Source: Coccinella septempunctata (taxonomy: Eukaryota > Arthropoda > Insecta > Coleoptera > Coccinellidae). Taken from it: a stretch of 64,000 nucleotides of DNA. Numbering within the stretch: the stretch's first letter is position 1; the number at the start of each line of letters is the position of its first letter. The notes beneath the pieces were generated by a model that saw only the letters and a program-made list of their open reading frames with translations, was not told where the DNA came from and did no database searches. Location of the stretch: NCBI RefSeq assembly GCF_907165205.1, contig NC_058190.1, positions 11,354,001 through 11,418,000 on the forward strand, written 5' to 3'. The translations under genes were made by a program, and so were the position numbers. This document shows positions 57,581 to 64,000 of the stretch, in pieces.

Positions 57581-57629
57581 TCTTATTTGGGAAATTATGA
57601 AGTTTGAAGTATAAGAAGGCATATCCTCA

Positions 57630-58130
57630 AATAACCTCTGACGGCGGTATCACCCGGCCGAAAGTAAACGGTGGTTTGGGGGACTAGTTTCGCCGTAAAA
57701 TCGTTAACGGTGAGCGAAAGGTGCCCTGTTCATCATCCTATAACATAATCGATATGACATCTCCAATAACCATGGCGTAGGTGCGTTCTTGGATGGTGGA
57801 TGGATTTTGGTCAATTACATCGGTTTCCTTATTGTCCTTGGTAGTCTCTCGGTAGATCGTCTTTGGTGCCTCCAATTCTCGGTCGAAGTTCAGGAAGGCA
57901 GGAGTAAGGCCCGTGGAGTCATGACGGGAGCTTTGATGATAGCAGCTTGCTATCCCAATGCTTGTGGTTCTTCTCGCAAATTGAGCCATCGTGGTTTTCA
58001 GAGTTCGGTTTGTCCTCTCAACAGGTTTGCACTGCGGTGTGTAAACTGGTTTAACACGGTGCTGAATACCCATTTCCCCCATCATCCCCCCATTATCGGA
58101 GATCAGATCAGATCGGAAAAGGTGCTATAC
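57630..58130 (-). pseudogene. Ty3/gypsy integrase fragment
   Basis: The leftward reading has LISDNGG (second catalytic Asp), KPVYTPQCKPVERTNRTLK (catalytic Glu in VERTNR), an internal shift or loss near 57950, HDSTGLTPAFLNFDRELE and, near 57690, DFTAKLVPQ of the C-terminal region. These match the core and tail of gypsy integrases. The zinc-binding N-terminus and the other pol domains are absent. It lies next to the P-element relic and a LINE, with no LTRs found. Confidence 0.75.
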
Positions 58131-58259
58131 CGAACGCATTGAAAAATCTGACAATAAGTCCAGGTGTTTGTGATCCATTTGTAATGAGATATCTGGAAGA
58201 AAAAGACAGGGTGGTGGTTGTCAGATCGAGGGCGTTGATTCTGAGATAGCCGACTCATA

Positions 58260-59490
58260 TAACGATCATTTAGCATACACAATTCCTAAACTACTAGAAA
58301 AGCTTCCGCTTTCTCAGTTTCAATGCTCCCTTGATGAGAACAATCAGTCTATTCACTTTACACCACTTACATCTACTGAGCTCATAAATTACGGATCGAA
58401 ACTTGAGTTACATTACAAATAACTCCTTAAAATACGGTGTTTTTCCGGAGCAGCTGAAATTGGCAATGATTATACCCCTTTTCAAAAAAGGCGATCCTCA
58501 TAAACTTGAAAATTATCGTCCTATTAGTTTATTACAGAGTTTTTCAAAATTATTCGAAATTATTGTCCTTTCTAAATTACTAGCGTTTTTTAATAGCTGC
58601 AACATCATAAATACGAATCAACAGGGCTCAATAAAAAATAAATCTACAACCACAGCTATATTTGATTTCACTCAAAAAATTGTCGAGCAGCTCGAGAGGG
58701 GAAATTTGACTTTGGGGATGTTTTTGGACCTTTCCAAGGCATTTGACTGCATCAATATAGAAATACTTCTGAAAAAACTGTATGCTTATGGAGTGAGAGG
58801 TCCGGCATACTCTTGGTTGTCCACTTATTTAAATGGAAGGAAACAATATGTTTCAATAAACAGATCGGGCAGGAATTTCAGTTCTCGTGTTGTTGAATTG
58901 ATGGTAGGCATTCCACAGGGCAGTATTCTGGGCCCCTTGCTCTTTTTGATCTACATAAACGATCTAAGCCTTGTTTTGTACTAGCTGTTGAAATATGTTG
59001 ATGACACAGATATCCTAGTGTGGAGTGATAGTCTTAGCAATATTGAGGAAATAGCATCCGAACAACTAAATTCAGTGACAAAATGGTTTTCAAATAACCG
59101 ATTGGTTCTAAACACTGATAAGACAACCTCTATTTTATTTCGGACAAAGAGGTCAAGGGTAGATTTACCTGAAAACCTGACTATAGATGGCATGCAAATC
59201 TAATTAGAAAAGAACCATAAATTTTTAGGTATCTACATAGATGAATTTCTTGATTGGGGAACTCATATTGACTATTTATGCCATAAACTGAGCACCACAT
59301 CTTTCGCAATCAAAAATGTCGCAAAAGTTATAGACATCAAGCAATCTATTGTTCTCTTTCTCTACCATGCATGTTTGGAATCTGTTATTAGATACGGCAT
59401 TATATTTTGGGGGACAAATGCAAAGGTTAAAAATTTTTTTATCATTCAACAAAGAGTCTTACGCTATATAAATAAGATGAAGTTAAGAGA
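58260..59490 (+). pseudogene. LINE reverse transcriptase (CR1/Jockey-like), 5' truncated
   Basis: The rightward reading starts in the pre-RT region (ADSYNDHLAYTIPKLLEK). It continues with YGVFPEQLKLAMIIPLFKKG, LENYRPISLLQSFSKLFE, GMFLDLSKAFDCIN (first catalytic Asp), GIPQGSILGPLLFLIYIND and YVDDTDILVWSD (the YxDD box, with Val where Ala is usual). FSNNRLVLNTDKT and HKFLGIYIDEFLDWGTH follow. Stops occur just before the YVDD box (near 58984), after GMQI (near 59201) and one shift occurs near 58435. It overlaps in content with the AEEVNDYF end of the 48.8-kb LINE, so it is a different copy. Confidence 0.85.
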
Positions 59491-59496
59491 TAGTTA

Positions 59497-59527
59497 GAGA
59501 TTTATTTATTTATTTATTTATTTATTA
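59497..59527. repeat. (ATTT)n microsatellite
   Basis: About seven tandem copies of attt directly after the end of the LINE reading, possibly the element's 3' tail. Confidence 0.85.
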
Positions 59528-60269
59528 CTGCTTTAGGACACGAATAACGAGTGTTCATTTCCTAATGGAAAATCTGCTGCCTTTGGTTACGTCAGCTGCA
59601 GTGGCCAATGCCACACATGAATCTGGAGCAGTTAAATCAAATATACAAAAAATAGGGATTACGAAAATTATATACATACATAAAAATAAATAGAAGTAAA
59701 TTAGAGTAAAAAATAAAATTATCTAAATATCGGATTTTTGAAGAATTTGTATATAGACACCTCTCTCCTTCATTCTTCTTAGTTGTCCCATTCTGCATCA
59801 CTTGATTCGTCCTCGGTTTCTAATTTATATTAAGTATCTTACGAAGTAACTCAACTTATCCTTTTCTGTGAAGTAGTTCAGCTCACTTCTAGCTAACTTG
59901 AGTAACTTTTATTCAGATTTTGCACCTAATTTTGTGATTGGGACTGAAAGAGAAGAAAAAACTTTCAGTAAGGATGAAAAGGCCCCTGATTTCTATCAGG
60001 ATGACGGTTACTTATTATCTAATTGAAAATATCAGATCTTTGTTGAGGAATAAAATTGATAAAATATATGATAATAATATCAAATCATGAAATGAATATG
60101 CAGACTCACAAAAGAATATTAAATGCAGAGAATATTCAATTGCCACAGAAATTATTTGAATAACTGAAAATAACTTCATTCATCCTACTCAGAATTTAAT
60201 AGAACTACCAAAATATACATACATTTGTAATAATTAGTAATACACTTCACGACAACTACTGCACCATAA
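59528..60269. other. Gap without recognised features
   Basis: It starts with text that may be a LINE 3' untranslated region (ctttaggacacgaataacgag). Nothing else assigned. Confidence 0.35.
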
Positions 60270-60930
60270 TCTGCGACAGCTTTTTCTTCATGGTTCATGT
60301 TTAGTGGCAGGAATATTCAAATTTACAGAATTTCGTACTATTCGTACATTTTGGAAATATATTTACCAGATTTTCGTCAGACCTGCTATTGCATATCTTA
60401 CTGAAGTGGATGCACGAACGAGTGTAATTCTCTCATATTTGGGACAGTCTTTGATCTCTTTTACATTCCTCAATTCGATTCAAATCTTCATCGGATTTCT
60501 TATAATTTAAATCAAAATAATTAGTACATAAAATGTCAAGCTTTACAACACCATCACCTTTCTTACAGGAAGAGTCGTCCTCAACGACATCATGTTGCAT
60601 TTAAATTTTCTATACAAATAAGATGAATCCAGTAATCGTCAAATTTGTCGCATTCAACCCACACCGCGTGGGTTTTGGAACTCTCCCCTTTTACGATAAA
60701 TACAAAGATCGGAAACAACTTTTTCGCTTGGCTGCAACGAGTGGAAACTTTTCAGCGCCTGTTTCAAATTCGTTACTAAAAAAATTATATTGCATGGCTT
60801 TTTCCCTCTTTTTCGTCAATTTTTTTTTTCGTCAAAATCGAAAGGCATTTTTAATTATTAGAGTGAAATCGAAAAGGCGGCTTTTTGCGCTTGGTCGCCA
60901 AACAATTCACATATGTTCTCAAAAGTACTG
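60270..60930 (-). pseudogene. MULE family II, copy G
   Basis: The leftward reading near 60690-60600 gives THAVWVECDKFDDYWIHLICIENLNAT, a decayed copy of the CxxC finger with one Cys lost. Then comes the KSDEDLNRIEECKRDQRLSQI segment and the entry part of YqaJ (SKICNSRSDENLVNIFPK). It matches copy F over about 450 bp (tgcgacagctttttt...; agtacataaaatgtcaagctttaca) and stops before the YqaJ active-site motifs. The 68- and 102-codon frames on the opposite strand are shadows. Confidence 0.6.
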
Positions 60931-61545
60931 AATAAAACTGCATTTCAACCAGAAACAAGGAGAATATCGCCAGATAGAAGACGATCAAAGATGCCGTATT
61001 CTACTCATAAATAAGTATCAAAGTCAGCCTGTAAATATCTTCACCGCAGCGGCTACTCACTGTCCCTTTTTTTGAGTTAATGCTTTCTAGCCAGTCGGTC
61101 TCTTTACTAAAAGTCGCTCACTGTATAGTTTTTGGGACGGCTTCCAAGATAATTCAGAAATAATTTTCATATTCTGTGCGCCAATCTGAATGCGAAATGT
61201 TCATTTCTGGGAGCAATTTAAAATAATTGAGAAAAAGAGTACCTATCAATATACAATAGTATATCGTGTTTATACGAATTTAGACTGTTGTAGATTTTCA
61301 TATATCTCTTAATCTGTGGAGTTTAGAATTTCAAATTGAATCATATTGAAGGTCAGTTCTATATCTGTATGTATTTTACTGTATGATACCGGCGCCGGCG
61401 TAGTTAGTAGATAAATAACCCACCTTTTTTTTATCGTTTTTTCAGATCCAACATTTACTCAATTTATAAAAAAGACCTATCTCTAAATATCTAAACAGGT
61501 TGTACCATAAAGAATGATGTATTTGAACTCAATATAGTCATAGCA
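60931..61545. other. Gap without recognised features
   Basis: AT-rich; nothing assigned. Confidence 0.35.
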
Positions 61546-61640
61546 AGGTGGCAAAATATCATTTTGCGGGGGCGACGAAATTATATTTTGCCGGGGCGGC
61601 AAAATGTCTGGCGGCGGACCTGATGATACACCTAATAATT
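61546..61640. repeat. Probable hAT terminal fragment
   Basis: The text ggtggcaaaatatcattttgcgggggcgac...ccggggcggcaaaatgtctggcgg is a short-period, GC-rich motif like the terminal regions of ZMYM-type hAT elements. Target duplication not found. Confidence 0.4.
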
Positions 61641-61783
61641 TCTCGACGAGTTCCGTCGGTAGCAAATAAAGTATTTTTATTTTTGTTATTTGATTTGAAA
61701 ACGGCTGTGTATGTGAGAAGTCCAAGCAATGCGTACAATTCTTCTTTGTCAAGATTCTTCAGCGTTGAAGAATTTTCTGTTCC

Positions 61784-62054
61784 TTATCTGGCTCGTTCTG
61801 TTTCAATTTTAGTCCATTCAAGTATGATACAACAAATTTCTTCGGGTATCTGATCCGTCTCCCACGGTAGCCTTTGGCTTCTGGCCCCTCTTGGGTGAGG
61901 TCGGCTTCTCAGTCGAGCCCCCCGAGCCTTTGGCTTCAGAGCTACCGGCGGGCGCATCCGACGTCCCCTTCTTCGAGGGGGGCTTTCCTGGAAGGGGGGT
62001 ACCAGAACCGCAAGGGGGTTGGGCTGCATTTTTGTCGGGATGATCGTCTTTCAA
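61784..62054 (-). CDS. Gly/Pro/Ser/Lys-rich frame in a GC-rich patch
   Basis: A 78-codon frame, basic and low-complexity (PPCGSGTPLPGKPPSKKG; TEKPTSPKRGQKPKATVG), in a GC-rich island of about 190 bp within AT-rich DNA. An overlapping 81-codon frame exists on the same strand. It could be the 5' part of a LINE ORF1, but I do not recognise it. Confidence 0.25.
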
Positions 62055-62740
62055 TGATCGAGAGGCAGTTTTTGAAATATTTTTGACAATTACTAGGATG
62101 TCAATATCCTATTATATGTCAATATCATATTATATATAATGTGAGATTTCCTCTACAAATAATACAAACACATTTCTCTACAGAAGTACTTGGGGTGTAA
62201 CGTTTCGGAAGCAGGTCCTTCGAAGCAGACTAACTGAAAACTTCCTGCCATTCTATTTATTTTCCAATTCATTTTGATTTTATTCAATCTACTGAGTAAA
62301 AGCGGGCGCCACATCAGATCCATTACACGAATCCTGTGTGAGTAGAGGATTATCTGATAGGGTTATGTCGTTATTGAGCAAATAATGACCCCTTCAAAAG
62401 TTTGAATACCTGCAACTATAGCTTCATCAGATGTAACTACCAACGTCAGCCCGAAGACGAACACAAATCAAAGTGTCTCAACTGAAGCAATATCAGTAGA
62501 CTCATCAGTAATTAGATTAATTTCTGTGTTCTGGGCATTTGATTCAGCTCTTCGTCAGAATATTTCTCAACATGAATTGGTATACTTGTGAGCTTTAGTT
62601 CTGTGAAGCTTCAATCCCATAGCAATTTGGAAATCACAGAAACATTGTTTTTTTGCTTACTTTCATGTGATTGCTTATAACTGCCCACTCAGCAGTCATG
62701 ACTTCATTGCATGCACTAAAGTGAGCTTTCGTCGAATCTG
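62055..62740. other. Gap without recognised features
   Basis: Downstream of the pogo relic on its strand; nothing else recognised. Confidence 0.3.
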
Positions 62741-62749
62741 TAAAAAATT

Positions 62750-63425
62750 TCATTCAGATCTCGCCTTTGTCAAGGCCACAAGCTCATTTTTATATGCTGA
62801 TTCCGTAATGATTGCTGTTTTTCCTCTTCGCTTCGTTACACTTTTATTCGTTCTTTCCTTTCTAGGTAGTGGCATTATTTGTTCCGGAGTTGTTGTAAAA
62901 GACGTGGGTCTATCAATTATCCAAGAACAACCAGGTTGTGGTGAAAGTTGCCTTGTTAGAATTGCTTGTCTAGGTGAGGTATTTTCATTAGACTCAACTT
63001 CTGAGCGTTCTTCTCTAACTGATTTGTTGGTACCCCGCAAAATGGCTTCGTCAATTAATGGCTATTTGGCGCGTTCAAGATTGTCTGTAAATATCCTTAC
63101 TTAGAGGCCAAAAACCTGTGGCTCTATTTATAGTAGTCGTCATAGTTGTTGTAGGTACAAAAATTTTTCCAAATAGCACAGCTGTCTGAAATTATGTCCT
63201 GGATGACACCGGAGCTAGTTTTTTACCTCACTGGCATATGTGCTAAGATGCTTCATGAACCCAGCGGAGTCGGTGTGTGCAATTAGGTGGAAAGCACAAT
63301 AAAACAACGCCTTTTTCACGAGCCAAATCATGACCTCTAGAGATTTGACATGTGTTGCATGACCATCTAGCAGTAAAAGAACTGAATCATCCTGTAGTCC
63401 TTTTATATGTGCGAACCATACCTAT
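62750..63425 (-). pseudogene. pogo/Tigger transposase C-terminal half, broken
   Basis: The leftward reading starts VWFAHIKGLQDDSVLLLLDG (catalytic Asp in LLLDGHATH). It continues with HVKSLEVMIWLVKK and, in a second frame, a CFPPNCTHRL-type stretch, then AGFMKHLSTYASEVKN. After stops come a Gln-Pro-rich region and the basic tail (LPRKERTNKSVTKRRGKTAIITESAYKNEL; 62750-63040), typical of insect pogo-like transposases. The N-terminal HTH domains and first Asp were not found in the remaining 570 bases of the window. Confidence 0.65.
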
Positions 63426-64000
63426 TGCCTGAAAAAAAGTTACTTTAGATCCTTGAAAAGGGGCAAAGTGCCCCTTTATGCCCCTTTAAATGTGCCCCAC
63501 TTTAACCCAGTATTACTCCAACAACAAAACATAAACTGCTGAGTCTTACCTATTTCACAATCTATCTTGAATTATCAACAATGAAAACAGTAAAGCACCT
63601 CCACAATGTTTCGGTGAACATTTTAAACAGAAACACTACCTTTTACTATTTTGGCTAAATTTTCATACCCTTCAAATTAAAATACATTTTATAGAGGTGC
63701 CTAAGCATTGTATCGTTATTTCGTATAAATATCATACATTTCACAAATATATGTGGCAGCTTCCTTTCTCGATCACATTTTTTCAGTCAAGAAAGGCCGT
63801 AAGGAAGAGGTTCACTCATTTACACTAAGCAATTTTCAACTTTCTCACTAGTTAGAATTGCATACTGTGCTGCTCCTTCCATTCAGAAATTCCAAGATAG
63901 TATTTTCTCCTGTTTTTTCAATCTTGATTTAGAAAAAGCCCAAACTATTTTTTCATAAGAAATCACTCCTTGAATTTTGTCGCAACTATATATTCATAAA
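63426..64000. other. Right-edge gap
   Basis: Contains the short palindrome-like aaggggcaaagtgcccctt near 63458. If the pogo relic is longer, its 5' half would be here or beyond, but I could not read it. Confidence 0.3.

Noticed and set aside
48808..59490. The LINE endonuclease at 48.8 kb and the reverse transcriptase at 58.3 kb as halves of one element
   Set aside because: They lie on opposite strands and both contain the segment just before the reverse transcriptase (VNDYF and YNDHL), so they are separate copies.
60304..60931. Two rightward frames of 68 and 102 codons
   Set aside because: They run antisense to the readable finger and YqaJ text of copy G and have no family motif.
1..64000. 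tRNA, rRNA or snRNA genes
   Set aside because: No stretch with a recognisable tRNA A/B box pair plus cloverleaf or conserved rRNA core was seen by eye; a covariance-model scan would be decisive.

Overview
This is eukaryotic nuclear DNA, most likely from an insect. It is AT-rich and crowded with decayed animal transposons: Mutator-like (MULE), hAT, P, PIF/Harbinger, Merlin, mariner and pogo DNA transposons, BEL/Pao and Ty3/gypsy LTR elements, and non-LTR retrotransposons. Some coding parts have short GT-AG introns, and there are two long satellite-like arrays. I see no operons, ribosome binding sites, CRISPR arrays, tRNA or rRNA genes, and I cannot name the species. Only two stretches look as if they could be host genes: an ankyrin-repeat gene (51.1-52.1 kb) and a possible first exon at the left edge (4-255).

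The main theme is a MULE family whose protein joins three enzyme modules: a DDE transposase (D..TDFS..CxxH..E), a YqaJ-type nuclease, and a Ulp1/C48 cysteine protease. Copy A (818-6396) is the fullest and also holds a 141-bp tandem array beside one end. Copy B (7.0-9.4 kb) is a pseudogene whose YqaJ catalytic glutamate is a stop codon. Copy C (18507-20889) is an internally deleted element with 9-bp target duplications and terminal inverted repeats (TIRs) of about 430 bp; it sits inside a Merlin transposase gene. Copy D (22.3-25.1 kb) keeps only the transposase. A second, diverged family with the same plan (transposase, CxxC finger, YqaJ) left relics E (46.8-48.3 kb), F (54.8-55.5 kb) and G (60.3-60.9 kb). 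Another Ulp1-like protease relic, split by a MITE (small non-autonomous element), lies at 29.5-30.6 kb.

Layout: 0-10 kb, hAT end, MULE A with a BEL pol fragment at its right flank, then MULE B. 10-18 kb, a LINE reverse transcriptase fragment, a frameshifted hAT, and a PIF/Harbinger element with an apparently intact spliced transposase. 18-25 kb, Merlin split by MULE C, then MULE D. 25.6-35.5 kb, MITEs, BEL/Pao gag and pol pieces, the split Ulp1 relic, a hAT (P52rIPK-like) fragment, an LTR-like stretch and a second BEL gag hit by a Harbinger-type MITE. 35.9-41.8 kb, a 323-bp satellite with higher-order structure. 42-48.5 kb, inverted-repeat elements, a mariner pseudogene and MULE E. 48.8-52.2 kb, a LINE with an endonuclease but no reverse transcriptase, then the ankyrin gene. 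53.8-64 kb, a MITE, pogo relics, MULE F, a P-element transposase split by a small hAT, a gypsy integrase fragment, a LINE reverse transcriptase, MULE G and a pogo transposase relic.

The window records repeated nesting. Four insertions can be dated relative to their targets because target duplications and host reading frames remain visible. All family calls come from reading motifs by eye; no database search was possible.
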